Below, piece after piece: positions 18,741 through 28,299 of a stretch of DNA of 64,000 nt. Source of the stretch: Cupriavidus sp. WKF15 (GTDB lineage Bacteria > Pseudomonadota > Gammaproteobacteria > Burkholderiales > Burkholderiaceae). The stretch's first letter is position 1. Every line of letters begins with the position of its first letter. Position numbers and translations under genes: made by a program. The notes under the pieces are model-generated. The model had not been told where the DNA came from, ran no database searches, and was given only the letters and a program-made list of their open reading frames with translations. The DNA lies in NCBI RefSeq assembly GCF_029278605.1, contig NZ_CP119572.1, positions 124,001-188,000 on the forward strand, given 5' to 3'.

Positions 18741-18814
18741 GGTGAATGGGGGATGGGGAATGACTAACCCCACCCCAACCCCTCCCCGATTCCCGCAATC
18801 CAGCGAAGAACCCC

Positions 18815-18848
18815 AAAAAAAAAGCCCCATCGATCCGATGGAGCTTTT
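18815..18848 (-). terminator. Rho-independent terminator of the ferritin-like gene
   Basis: Read on the minus strand: a 9-bp stem with one mismatch (18824-18832 with 18836-18844), 3-base loop, then a run of nine T (the A run at 18815-18823). It lies 25 bp after the stop. Confidence 0.8.
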
Positions 18849-18873
18849 CGTCAGCAGCAGAAAATCCCGCAAC

Positions 18874-19731
18874 TCAAGCCGGCTGCGCGCCGCCACTGGC
18901 CTGCAGGCGCGAATTCAGTTCCTTGCGATAGCGATTCAGGTCCTGCACGGTTTCGAACGTGCGCTCGAACAGCAGCGACATATTGTGCAGGATCCGTTCG
19001 ATCACCTTCTTTTCCCAGCCTTCGTCGAAACGGATCTGCTCGTCCAGCCACTTCTCCAGCCAGTCCGGATCGGGCAGGCGCGACTGCACGGTGTCGTTCG
19101 GGAACAGCGCCTTGTTCACGTGCAGGTTGGTCGGGTGCAGCGGCTTTTCGGTGCGGCGCGCCGACGCCATCAGCACGCCGATCTTGGCGAACGCGGCGCG
19201 CGCGTTGTCGCCGAACTGCGCCAGGTACTTCTTCATGTAGCGCAGGTAGGCGCCGCCGTGGCGGGCTTCGTCCTGCGACAGCGTGCGGTAGATATGCTTG
19301 ATGACCGGTTCCGAGTGCCATTCGGCGGCGCGGCGGTACCAGTGGTTCAGGCGGATTTCGCCGCAGAAATGCAGCATCAGCGTTTCCAGCGGCGGGGCCG
19401 GGTCGAACTCGAAGCGCACGGCGTGCAGTTCTTCCTCGGTCGGTACGAGGTCCGGACGGAAGCGACGCAGGTACTCCATCAGCACCAGCGAGTGCTTCTG
19501 CTCCTCGAAGAACCAGATGCTCATGAAGGCCGAAAAGTCGGAGTCGTGGCGGTTGTCGCGCAGGAACATCTCCGTCGCCGGCAGGGCCGACCATTCCGTG
19601 ATGGCGTTCATGCGGATGGTCTTGGCCTGGTCGTCGGTTAGCAGGCTGGCGTCGAAGCTATCCCAGGGGATGTCCTTGTCCATGTGCCAGCGGACCGCTT
19701 CCAACGATTTGAACAGTTCGGGGTAGAGCAT
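18874..19731 (-). CDS. Ferritin-like di-iron protein, acyl-ACP desaturase-like
   Basis: 285-aa soluble helical protein with repeated di-iron ligand motifs: an early Glu helix (ITEWSALPATEMFLRD), EEQKH (about residues 75-79), a second Glu helix (CGEIRLNHWY), and DEARH (about 152-156). The E/ExxH ... E/ExxH arrangement places it in the ferritin-like superfamily, closest in pattern to type 2 acyl-ACP desaturases. Substrate is unknown. AAAGG precedes the ATG. It stands alone, with its own terminator. Confidence 0.75.
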   Translation of the reverse strand: MLYPELFKSLEAVRWHMDKDIPWDSFDASLLTDDQAKTIRMNAITEWSALPATEMFLRDNRHDSDFSAFMSIWFFEEQKHSLVLMEYLRRFRPDLVPTEEELHAVRFEFDPAPPLETLMLHFCGEIRLNHWYRRAAEWHSEPVIKHIYRTLSQDEARHGGAYLRYMKKYLAQFGDNARAAFAKIGVLMASARRTEKPLHPTNLHVNKALFPNDTVQSRLPDPDWLEKWLDEQIRFDEGWEKKVIERILHNMSLLFERTFETVQDLNRYRKELNSRLQASGGAQPA

Positions 19732-19925
19732 GGTAAGCCTTTGAAATTACGGGCGGATTCTACCAGATGCGAATTATTCTCTATTTCCTTTTTTTAGGGC
19801 GGATCGCCGCAAATGCAACGACTATCACCGTGGTTCGAGCGGATTCGGCGCCATTTTGGGCGATTAGCGGTACAAGTGCGCAGCAATGTGCCAATGGCGG
19901 CGCTTGCCGGCGCGCTGACCGGTCT

Positions 19926-21224
19926 TTATGCAACAGGTGCCTGGGTGACCTGGGCGGCGCCTGTGTGGTCGGCACCACGCGTCGACGGCGTGCCCGGGAT
20001 GACGCCGTACAGGAAGGCCGCCAGTTCATCCGCCTGGGTTGCCGCGTCGCGTTCGCCGAGCGCGATCAGGGCCTGGGTGAACTCGGGCTCGAACAGCAGG
20101 TAGCTCGCAAACGCGGCGCCGCGCGCTTCCGTGCCGCCCAGCGGGGTCAGCAGCGCGCGCACGGTGCGCGGCAATTGCTGCAGGTGCTCGGCGGCAATGG
20201 CCTCGATGGGCTCGCTCGGCGAGATCGTCATGACCTGCACGGGCCGCCAGCCTTCGGTATCGCCCGCCAGTTCCGGCATGCGTGCCAGCAGGCGGTTGAT
20301 GTGCAGCAGGCGCTCCAGGTCGGCCGAAAGCCCGTCCAGGAAGATGCTTGCCAGCGCCTGTCCGCCGACCTGGGCCAGCGACGGATAGCCGCCGGCCGGC
20401 ACGGTGTCGAACCAGCCCGGACGCTGCCGCGACGCGGAGCCAATGGCAAGCACGCGTGCAGCCCCCAGGTGGATGGCCGGTGAAAGTGGCGACATCTGGC
20501 GCATGGTCCCGTCGCCGAACCACTCGTGATGGCCTTCAAGTTCAAGCGCCAAGGCGGGGAACAGGAACGGGATCGAGGACGAGGCCAGCAGGTGGTCCAC
20601 CGTGATCTGCGCGGGCACCGCAATGCGCTGGCTGCGGTGCCATGGGTGGATGCGCCGGTGCGACTGGTAGAACGTCACGTGCCGTCCGGTGCTGTAGGAC
20701 AGCGCCGTGACCGCGAACGCCTGCAGCACGCCGGCATCGAGGCTGGCCTGCACGCGCTGGCCTTCGAAGAGCTCGCCCAGCATGCTGCCAAGCGGCGCGT
20801 TGTCGAGCAGCGCGCGCGGCGCGCGGCGGTGCGTGACCCAGCCGAACGCCAGTGCCGACAACCAGCGCGCGCCTGACACGCCCGCGCGCAGCACGTCGGT
20901 GCGATAGACGTCGTCGGTGTGGATGCCATGCCACAGTGCCGACAGGCTATCCGCGGCGGCCTGGAAGTCCGCCGCCTGGATCGCCAGTCCGGCGCCGTTG
21001 ATGGCGCCTGCCGAGGTGCCGGCGATGATGCCGAACGGTATCGGCTCGTGGCCATGCCCATGCCGAGCCGCGATGCGCGCCACGCCGCTGAGCACGCCGG
21101 CCTGGTAGGCCGCGCGCGCGCCGCCGCCCATCATGATCAGCGCGGTGGCATTGCGTTGCACGCCGCCATGGTGCCCGTGGCGTGGCGGCGTGGCCTCATG
21201 GTGGAGGAGGCTGTCTCGATGCAT
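19926..21224 (-). CDS. Patatin-like phospholipase family protein
   Basis: 432-aa serine hydrolase of the patatin fold. The oxyanion-hole loop GGGARAAYQAGVL (about residues 33-45), nucleophile elbow GTSAG with S71, and the catalytic-dyad aspartate in FGDGTMRQ are all visible. No signal peptide is apparent, suggesting a cytoplasmic or membrane-associated lipid hydrolase. The N-terminal 25 residues are His-rich and the start has no obvious ribosome site. It is followed at 19732-19925 by a non-coding gap. A role in PHB or membrane-lipid turnover would fit the neighbouring phaM, but this is inference. Confidence 0.88.
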   Translation of the reverse strand: MHRDSLLHHEATPPRHGHHGGVQRNATALIMMGGGARAAYQAGVLSGVARIAARHGHGHEPIPFGIIAGTSAGAINGAGLAIQAADFQAAADSLSALWHGIHTDDVYRTDVLRAGVSGARWLSALAFGWVTHRRAPRALLDNAPLGSMLGELFEGQRVQASLDAGVLQAFAVTALSYSTGRHVTFYQSHRRIHPWHRSQRIAVPAQITVDHLLASSSIPFLFPALALELEGHHEWFGDGTMRQMSPLSPAIHLGAARVLAIGSASRQRPGWFDTVPAGGYPSLAQVGGQALASIFLDGLSADLERLLHINRLLARMPELAGDTEGWRPVQVMTISPSEPIEAIAAEHLQQLPRTVRALLTPLGGTEARGAAFASYLLFEPEFTQALIALGERDAATQADELAAFLYGVIPGTPSTRGADHTGAAQVTQAPVA

Positions 21225-21265
21225 GCGGTGGGCTGAGAGCGGCCGGGCGCCGGACGTCGGCGCGC

Positions 21266-22042
21266 TTATTCGTTGCCGTTATCGGGTTTGGCTGCCTTGC
21301 CAGCGCCCGATGGCTTCTTGCGCGCGGCAGTGCTCTTGGCTGCGTCCTTCGTGGCCCCCTTCGGCGCGGTGCCACTCTTGCGCGCGGGGCCGGACGCGGA
21401 CTTGTCCGTGCCAGCGGGATTGGCGGCGGGCTTTTCGTCCGGCTTCGCCGCCGCGGCGGGCGTACCGGTAGCAAAGCCGCTCATGCCGAACGGGGCAATG
21501 CTGGCCGCCGCCGCGCCGCTCGCGATCTGGTTAAACTGCTGCTGCAGCATGTCCCACCATAGCGATGCGTTGGGCGGCGGGGCCGTGTCCGCGCTCTTGC
21601 CTGACCCCGCCTGCGCGCCGGGTTCCGCCGCTTCCTGCGCAGAGGCCGCCGCTGCATCTGCCGGCTTGTCGCTGGCGGCAGGGCGCTGCGCAGAGGGCGA
21701 GGGCGAGGCACTCGGCGCATTGGCAGCGCGCGCGACGCTTTCCATTGCGTTCTGCATGGCCTCGGGCGACAGTGCATTGCCGAAGGTCTGCAGCGCGACC
21801 AGCGTGGCGCGCTGCACCTCCAGGCCCTGGATCGTGGTGTGCAGCAGGTTGGTGTTGAGCTGCAGCCAGCTTTCCACGGCCTTCAGGTCGTGGATGCGCT
21901 TGTCGAGGTCTTCGAGATCCATGGGGGGCGTCATGGCTGCCTGCAGGCCGGGCATCAGGCTGCCGGACAAGCCCGCGCCGCTGCCCCACAGCTTGCGCAT
22001 GAATTCGAAGCCGTTGGTGAAATCAGGAATCTGTCCGAACAT
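21266..22042 (-). CDS. phaM: PHB granule-associated regulatory protein PhaM
   Basis: 258-aa protein beginning [19 protein letters not shown], the hallmark N terminus of PhaM, the Ralstonia eutropha (Cupriavidus necator) protein that binds and activates PHB synthase and tethers granules to the nucleoid. The central helical part (about residues 45-115) is followed by a low-complexity linker and a C-terminal Ala/Lys/Pro-rich tail resembling histone H1-like DNA-binding tails. The ATG at 22042 has GGAG 8 bases upstream; a longer upstream frame is not supported. Its presence implies polyhydroxybutyrate storage in this organism. Confidence 0.9.
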   Translation of the reverse strand: MFGQIPDFTNGFEFMRKLWGSGAGLSGSLMPGLQAAMTPPMDLEDLDKRIHDLKAVESWLQLNTNLLHTTIQGLEVQRATLVALQTFGNALSPEAMQNAMESVARAANAPSASPSPSAQRPAASDKPADAAAASAQEAAEPGAQAGSGKSADTAPPPNASLWWDMLQQQFNQIASGAAAASIAPFGMSGFATGTPAAAAKPDEKPAANPAGTDKSASGPARKSGTAPKGATKDAAKSTAARKKPSGAGKAAKPDNGNE

Positions 22043-22115
22043 GTCATGCGCTCCGTGGATGGAGCAGCCGGGCAGGCAGGGGCGCCGCGGTCTGTCTCCG
22101 TCCTGTCTGGTTGGA

Positions 22116-22949
<834 letters not shown>

Positions 22950-22991
22950 GGCAGGGCTGCGCAATCGAAAAAGGGCCGTGCCGGGTGCATG

Positions 22992-23036
22992 GATCCAATT
23001 GGATCAATTCACAAACCGGTCGGTCGGTAAATTATA
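22992..23036 (-). promoter_or_regulatory. Promoter with two operator-like palindromes before the enoyl-CoA hydratase gene
   Basis: On the minus strand a consensus TATAAT (-10) lies at 23036-23031, followed at once by a triple ACCG/CGGT run (23013-23028, read as ACCGACCGACCGGT), and then by the perfect 14-bp palindrome GATCCAATTGGATC (22992-23005). The CGGT repeats resemble TetR-type operators known for fatty-acid regulators. No TetR gene is in the window. Only a weak -35 is visible. Confidence 0.45.
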
Positions 23037-23077
23037 TGCACATCCGGCATGACCCTGTCCGGCCTGCGGTCTTGCCG

Positions 23078-24058
23078 TCAGGGCTGCGCCACGAGCTGGT
23101 CGATGGCGCCGAACACGGAATGGCCCTGTGCGTCGAACATCTCGATCTTCACCGCGTCGCCGAATTTCATGAACTCGGTGGAAGGCTTGCCGTCCTCGAT
23201 GGTCTCGAGCATGCGCTTTTCGGCGATGCAGGCGTAGCCCTTCTTGCGGTCTACGTTGGAGATGGTGCCCGAGCCGACGATGCTGCCGGCGCGCACGTTG
23301 CGCGTCTTGCAGATATGCGCGATGAGCTGGCCGAAGTCGAACACCATGTCGGTGCCGCAGTCGGGATGGCCCACTTTCTTGCTGTTCCAGTGCACGGTCA
23401 TCGGCAGGTGCACCTTGCGCTCGCGCCAGGCCTCGCCAAGTTCATCGGGCGTGACCGCCACCGGCGAAAACGCCGTGGCCGGCTTGCTCTGGAAGAAGCC
23501 GAAGCCCTTGCCGAGTTCCGCCGGGATCAGGTTGCGCAGCGACACATCGTTGGCCAGCATCACCAGGCGGATGGCCTCGGCGGCCTGCTCGGCCGTGGCA
23601 CCCATCTTCACATCGCCGGTGATGACGGCGACCTCGGCCTCGAAGTCGATGCCGAAGGCTTCGCTGGCGCACACGATGTCGTCGTACGGGCCCAGGAAAT
23701 CGTCGGAGCCGCCCTGGTACATCAGGGGGTCGGTCCAGAACTCGGGCGGCATCTCGGCGCCGCGGGCCTTGCGCACGAGCTCCACGTGGTTGACATAGGC
23801 CGAGCCGTCGGCCCACTGGTAGGCGCGCGGCAGCGGCGCCATGCAGTGCTTCGGATCGAACGGGAACGGGTGACGCGCGCGGCCCGCATTGAGGGCGTCG
23901 TACAGGTCCTGCAGTTGCGGCGCGTAGAAGGCCCAGTCGTCCAGCACGGTCTGCAGGCGGCCGGCGATATCGGCGGCGTAGTGGGCGGTCTTCAGGTCGC
24001 GCGAGACGACCGCCAGCTGGCCGTCGCGCGAGCCATCCTTGAGGGTGGCGAGTTTCAT
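23078..24058 (-). CDS. Fumarylacetoacetate hydrolase (FAH) family protein
   Basis: 326-aa protein of the FAH superfamily (C-C bond hydrolases, decarboxylases, isomerases of ring-cleavage products). The metal-binding acidic cluster FGIDFEAEVAVITGDV, the LRNLIPAELGKGFGFFQSKPATAFSP region (quoted as LIPAELGKGFGFFQSKP) and RAGSIVGSGTISN support this, as does an N-terminal domain starting KLATLKDGSRDG as in maleylacetoacetate/fumarylacetoacetate-type enzymes. The ATG at 24058 fits the family N terminus. It is in a run with a Bug protein and the crotonase, opposite an IclR regulator, suggesting an aromatic or organic-acid catabolic unit. Confidence 0.88.
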   Translation of the reverse strand: MKLATLKDGSRDGQLAVVSRDLKTAHYAADIAGRLQTVLDDWAFYAPQLQDLYDALNAGRARHPFPFDPKHCMAPLPRAYQWADGSAYVNHVELVRKARGAEMPPEFWTDPLMYQGGSDDFLGPYDDIVCASEAFGIDFEAEVAVITGDVKMGATAEQAAEAIRLVMLANDVSLRNLIPAELGKGFGFFQSKPATAFSPVAVTPDELGEAWRERKVHLPMTVHWNSKKVGHPDCGTDMVFDFGQLIAHICKTRNVRAGSIVGSGTISNVDRKKGYACIAEKRMLETIEDGKPSTEFMKFGDAVKIEMFDAQGHSVFGAIDQLVAQP

Positions 24059-24133
24059 GGTCGGTAGAGCCTTGGCTTGATCAGGTCGGTGCTTGCGGTG
24101 CGGGAACATCGGGCGCACCGCATGCGGCGGCCG

Positions 24134-25147
24134 TTAGTCTACCGTGATGCCCTTGGCCTTGATGAGCTTGCCCCAGCGCTCGGCTTCGGCGTGCGCATAT
24201 TGCGCGAACTCTTCCGGCGTGCTCGAGACCGGCTCCACGCCGACGCCTTCCATCCGTTTCTGCACCTCGGGACTCTTCAGCGCCTTGACCAGTTCGGCAT
24301 TGAGACGGGTCACAACTGGCTTGGGCGTGCCGGCCGGCGCCACGACCCCTTGCCAGGCGTAGGCCTCGAAGCCGGCGACGCCGCCTTCGGCCACGGTCGG
24401 CACATTGGGCAGCACGGCCAGGCGCCTGGGCGTGGCCACGCCGATGGCGCGCAGCTTGCCGGCGGTGACGTTCTGCTGGCCCGACGCCAGGTCCACGAAC
24501 ATCAGGTCCACCTGTCCGGCCAGCAGGTCCTGCACGGCCGGTGCGGCGCCCTTGTAGGGCACGTGGGTCATCTTGATGTGGGCCTGGTCCATGAACAGTT
24601 CCATAGCCAGGTGGTGCGGGCTGCCGGCGCCCGGCGAGGCAAAGTTGACCTTGCCGGGGTTCTTCTGCGCGTAGTCGATGACTTCCTTGAGCGTCTTGGC
24701 CGGGAAGTTGGGCGCGGCCACCAGCACCAGCGGGAAGCGCGCCACCATGCCAACGTGCACGAAGTCCTTCTCGGCGTTGTAGGGCAGCTTCTTGTACAGG
24801 GACGGATTGGCAGCCAGCGTCGCGGTGTCGGCGGTCAGTACCGTGTAGCCGTCCGGCTTGGCGTGGGCGACGGCGTCAGCGCCGACGATGGTCGCCGCGC
24901 CCGGCCGGTTGTCGACCACCACCTGCTTGCCCAGCGCCGGGGAAATGGCCTGGCCCAGTGTGCGCGCCACCACGTCGGTGCCGCCGCCGGCCGGGTAAGG
25001 CACCACCCAGCGGATCGGCTGCGATGGCCATGCGTCTGTGGCACTGGCGGGTGCGGCGGCGCCGAGCGAAAGCACAGCGGTGGCGGCGAAGGCGGCAAAG
25101 GTACAGGTGGCGCGCAGCGCGGCGCGCGCGGGGCGGAAAGGCGTCAT
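24134..25147 (-). CDS. Bug-family (TctC-like) periplasmic solute-binding protein
   Basis: 337-aa tripartite tricarboxylate transporter receptor (Bug) protein, a family greatly expanded in Bordetella, Cupriavidus and relatives. A signal peptide covers about residues 1-33 and ends APASA. Then come the family signatures WPSQPIRWVVPYPAGGGTD, VVVDNRPGAA and MTHVPYKGAAPAVQDLLAGQ (quoted as THVPYKGAAPAVQDLL). Start ATG at 25147 has GGAG 9 bases upstream. No TctA/TctB membrane genes are adjacent, as is common for orphan Bug proteins. Ligand unknown. Confidence 0.92.
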   Translation of the reverse strand: MTPFRPARAALRATCTFAAFAATAVLSLGAAAPASATDAWPSQPIRWVVPYPAGGGTDVVARTLGQAISPALGKQVVVDNRPGAATIVGADAVAHAKPDGYTVLTADTATLAANPSLYKKLPYNAEKDFVHVGMVARFPLVLVAAPNFPAKTLKEVIDYAQKNPGKVNFASPGAGSPHHLAMELFMDQAHIKMTHVPYKGAAPAVQDLLAGQVDLMFVDLASGQQNVTAGKLRAIGVATPRRLAVLPNVPTVAEGGVAGFEAYAWQGVVAPAGTPKPVVTRLNAELVKALKSPEVQKRMEGVGVEPVSSTPEEFAQYAHAEAERWGKLIKAKGITVD

Positions 25148-25250
25148 CGGGTGTCTCCGTCTGGTGTTCTCAGCCCGGCGTGGCTTGCGGCACCGTGGTC
25201 CATACCGGACCGGCCGGCGCACCGGGTCTGTCGGCAAAGTCTACTCACCG

Positions 25251-25300
25251 TTTAAAAATTGGTAAATCGATTTCGCTATAGTAAATTTACGTAGGGATTT
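25251..25300. promoter_or_regulatory. AT-rich divergent control region with palindromes
   Basis: In the divergent spacer between the Bug-protein gene and the IclR gene lie AATCGATT (25265-25272) and the perfect palindrome GTAAATTTAC (25281-25290), in a markedly AT-rich block. A TATAGT hexamer at 25277-25282 could be a -10 for the IclR gene. IclR proteins often bind such divergent spacers, so this is a plausible operator. Confidence 0.4.
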
Positions 25301-25394
25301 CGCCGGAACCCCTGTGCTGGCGGCGGCGAATACCCCACAATCCTGCTGTGCTTCCCGCCTGCCCCCTCTCACGCTGCCCCAACGCTCGCCCTGC

Positions 25395-26228
25395 ATGACC
25401 GAACCAGACGAAGACGACGCCAAGCTGCGCTCCGGTATCCAGTCCATCGAGGTGGGTTTCAAGCTGCTGCAGGCGCTGGCCGCCTCGCCGCGCGCGATGA
25501 TGCTGCGCGACCTTGCCGCCGCCGCCGAGATGAACCCGGCCAAGGCGCACCGCTACCTGGTCAGCTTCCTGCGGCTGGGGGCCGTGGCGCAGGACCCGGT
25601 AAGCGGGCGCTACGACCTGGGGCCGTTCGCCCTGCAACTCGGGCTGGCGGGCCTGAACCGGCTCGATCCGGTCAAGAAGGCGCGGCCGATCCTGTCGCAG
25701 TTGCGCGACGAGATCGACCTGACCGCGGGCATCGCCGTGTGGGGCAATCACGGGCCCACCATCGTGCACTGGGAGGAGTCGAGCCACCCGGTCACCGTCA
25801 GCCTGCGGCTCGGCGACGTGATGCCCATGCTGAACTCCGCCACTGGCCGCCTGTACGGCGCCTACCTGTCGCGCAAGCAGACCCAGCCGCTGATCGAGCG
25901 CGAACTGGCCGCGCGCGGGCAGGACGATGTGCCCGACATTCCGGCCAGCGCTGCCGACTACGATGCCATCTGTGCCGACGTGCGCGCGCATGGCGCGGCG
26001 CGTACGCGCGGCGGCGTGCTGCCCGGCATCAACGCCTTCTCGATGCCCGTGTTCGATGCCAATGGCCATCTGGCCATGGGTTTGATCGTGCTGGGCGCAC
26101 AGAGCATATTCGATGCAGAATGGGGTGGTACGGTCGATCGCCGCGTGCGTGAGATCGCCCAACAGCTCTCATCGGAACTCGGCTACCTTGGCGCCGCCCA
26201 AACGGCCGGACGGACCGGCAACTCCTGA
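25395..26228 (+). CDS. IclR-family transcriptional regulator
   Basis: 277-aa regulator with an N-terminal winged HTH (about residues 16-75, SIEVGFKLLQALAASPRAM and NPAKAHRYLVSFLRLGAV) and a C-terminal GAF-like effector domain (GQDD..., RGGVLPGINAFSMPVFDANG). The start ATG at 25395 gives the usual length. Divergent from the Bug-protein gene, so it probably controls the Bug-FAH-crotonase group. The 3' end overlaps the start region of the DUF3108 gene. Confidence 0.92.
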   Translation: MTEPDEDDAKLRSGIQSIEVGFKLLQALAASPRAMMLRDLAAAAEMNPAKAHRYLVSFLRLGAVAQDPVSGRYDLGPFALQLGLAGLNRLDPVKKARPILSQLRDEIDLTAGIAVWGNHGPTIVHWEESSHPVTVSLRLGDVMPMLNSATGRLYGAYLSRKQTQPLIERELAARGQDDVPDIPASAADYDAICADVRAHGAARTRGGVLPGINAFSMPVFDANGHLAMGLIVLGAQSIFDAEWGGTVDRRVREIAQQLSSELGYLGAAQTAGRTGNS

Positions 26229-27288
26229 TTCCCGCGCCGGATCCGGCGCCGACCCGCGCGCGTGGCGGCGCCGGCGCTGGATCCTCGTCATCTTGCTGGT
26301 GCTGCTCGTGCACATGCTGGCCGTGATCGGCTTCCTGCGCATGCCTGGCCCGCTGATTCCGCTCGATGTCAGCGAAACACCGGCGCTCGAGGCGGTACTG
26401 CTGCCGCCGCCGAAGCCGGTGCGCCCGCCCCCCGCCGAGCCAAAGCCCGCGCCAAAGCCACGCCCGGCGGCGCCGCAGCCCGCGCCCAAGCCGGTTGAAA
26501 CGCCCCCAGAGCCGCCGGCGCCCGCCGTGGCGACATCCGAACGTGGCACCACGGAAACCGTTACCGGCTCCGGCGGCAGCGGTACCGCGCCGAACGCCAC
26601 GCCTGCGCCTTCCCCGCCGGCCCCCCCGGGCCCACCCGCGCAGGACGGCGAGAAATACGTGGCGCCGCCTTCGGCCACCATGCACTACGCCAGCTTCGTC
26701 AACGGCGTGCAGAACCCGGATGGGCTGATCCGCTGGGAGCAGGATGGCAAGCGCTACCGCCTGTCGGTCGAGACGCGCGTGCTGTGGTTTCGCTTCGCAT
26801 TCCAGAGCAGCGGCGCCATGACCGAGAACGGCCTGCTGCCGGAGCGTTATGAGGAAAACCGGCGTGGCAAGTCCGAAGCCGCGCGCTTCGACCAGGCCGC
26901 CGGCACGGTGGCGTTCTCGCCAGGCACGCAGGCGGCGCTGGCCCCGGGCGCGCAGGACCGGTTCAGCGTCTTCCTGCAACTGGTCGGGCGGGTACGCGGC
27001 AATCCGCAACGCTATGCGTCGCCGGGCGTCACCGAAACCTTCCAGGTGGCCGATACGCGCGACATGCAACCGATGCAGGTGCAGTATGTTGGAGAGGAGG
27101 AGATCGATATCGGCCGCGGCATGGTACGCGCCAAGCATTTCGTGCGGCTGCAACGGCACGCCGGCGACCGGCGGCGCGTCGAGATCTGGCTCGCGCAGGC
27201 GCTTGGCTGGATGCCGGTGAGGCTGCGCCAGACCGAGCCGGACGGTACGCAGATCGACCTCGTCTATCGCAGTACCGAGGGCCAGTAA
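26188..27288 (+). CDS. DUF3108 domain-containing membrane-anchored protein
   Basis: About 366-aa protein with one N-terminal transmembrane helix (WILVILLVLLVHMLAVIGFL), a long Pro/Ala/Lys-rich spacer (about residues 75-150, TonB-like), and a C-terminal DUF3108 domain (from PPSATMHYASFVNG to YRSTEGQ). The start is uncertain: the TTG at 26188, with GGAA upstream, gives a sensible N terminus before the membrane helix; longer ATG-initiated frames would extend further into the IclR gene. It overlaps the IclR gene by 41 bases in another frame. Function unknown; a periplasmic-facing, cell-envelope role is likely. Confidence 0.75.
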   Translation: MAPPKRPDGPATPDSRAGSGADPRAWRRRRWILVILLVLLVHMLAVIGFLRMPGPLIPLDVSETPALEAVLLPPPKPVRPPPAEPKPAPKPRPAAPQPAPKPVETPPEPPAPAVATSERGTTETVTGSGGSGTAPNATPAPSPPAPPGPPAQDGEKYVAPPSATMHYASFVNGVQNPDGLIRWEQDGKRYRLSVETRVLWFRFAFQSSGAMTENGLLPERYEENRRGKSEAARFDQAAGTVAFSPGTQAALAPGAQDRFSVFLQLVGRVRGNPQRYASPGVTETFQVADTRDMQPMQVQYVGEEEIDIGRGMVRAKHFVRLQRHAGDRRRVEIWLAQALGWMPVRLRQTEPDGTQIDLVYRSTEGQ

Positions 27289-27344
27289 CCGGACCTGCGG
27301 GGGCCTGCCCGCGTTCACCCGCCACCCCTTCAAGGAGTTTCGCC

Positions 27345-28193
27345 ATGACCGCCAGCACCGTAGCCACCGCACCGAGCGAGACGCATCGCATCCACGTCGA
27401 TGGCGTCGACCTGCACGTCCGCGTGGACGGCGCCGACGGGCCCTGGGTGGTCCTTGCGCACGCGCTCGGCGCCAACCACACGCTCTGGGACGCCACCGCC
27501 CGCCACCTGTGCGCGCGCTATCGCGTCGTGCGTCCGGACATGCGCGGCCACGGCAGTAGCAGTGCCCCGGTAGGGCCCTACGCGATGATGCGGCTGGCCG
27601 ACGACGTGGCGGCCATCATGGACGCGCTGCAGATCCCGCAGGCGCATTTCTGCGGCATTTCGGTGGGCGGCATGATCGGCCAGACGCTGGGCGTGCGCCA
27701 TGCCGAGCGCCTGCTGTCGCTGACGCTGGTGGCGACCATCAGCCATACACCGCTCGACGCACACCCGATGTGGCACAACCGGATCGGGCAGGTCGAAGCG
27801 CATGGCATGTCGGGCCTGGCCGATGCCACGCTGGAGCGCTGGCTGACCGAACCTTTTCGCCATGCGCATGCTGACGAAGTCGCGCGCATCCGCGCCATGT
27901 TGCTGGCCACGCCGGTGCGCGGCTATGTCGGCGTGGGGCAGGCCATCATGGCGTTCGATGCAGCCAGTGCGCTGCATCGCATCCATTGCCCCACGCTGGT
28001 CGTGGCGGGCGAGCACGACCAGGGTGCGACGGTGGCCATGGCGCAGTCCATCGCCGCGGCGATTCCCGGTGCGCGGCTCGAAGTCTTGCCCGCGGCGCAT
28101 CTGGTGCCGGTGGAGCAGCCAGACCGCTTCCACGCCGCCCTGGACAGCTTCCTTGGCCACGCCGCATGCGGCGGCCAATGCGACGTTCCATAA
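27345..28193 (+). CDS. Alpha/beta hydrolase, 3-oxoadipate enol-lactonase-like
   Basis: 282-aa alpha/beta-fold hydrolase. Residues visible for the catalytic triad: nucleophile S106 in GISVGGMIGQ, acid D in VVAGEHDQGATV, and H in AAHLVPVEQPDRF. The overall pattern (VVLAHALGANHTLWD, RVVRPDMRGHG) is that of PcaD, which hydrolyses 3-oxoadipate enol-lactone in the protocatechuate/catechol branch. No other pca gene is nearby, so a different substrate is possible. GGAG precedes the ATG. The C terminus carries a short Cys/Gly-rich tail. Confidence 0.82.
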   Translation: MTASTVATAPSETHRIHVDGVDLHVRVDGADGPWVVLAHALGANHTLWDATARHLCARYRVVRPDMRGHGSSSAPVGPYAMMRLADDVAAIMDALQIPQAHFCGISVGGMIGQTLGVRHAERLLSLTLVATISHTPLDAHPMWHNRIGQVEAHGMSGLADATLERWLTEPFRHAHADEVARIRAMLLATPVRGYVGVGQAIMAFDAASALHRIHCPTLVVAGEHDQGATVAMAQSIAAAIPGARLEVLPAAHLVPVEQPDRFHAALDSFLGHAACGGQCDVP

Positions 28194-28299
28194 CGCACAA
28201 CGCAGTGATGTCCTATTCTCAAGAAACTTGTTGATGTTGCCGTTGCCCAATTTACTGAGATAGGTAACGTCGTATCCGTACGGCGGCCCGCACGCAAAA

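Noticed and set aside
19813..20103. Plus-strand frame of about 96 codons overlapping the patatin 3' end
   Set aside because: It has no ribosome site, loses sense after residue 50 with Ser/Arg-rich antisense-like sequence, and overlaps a clear gene.
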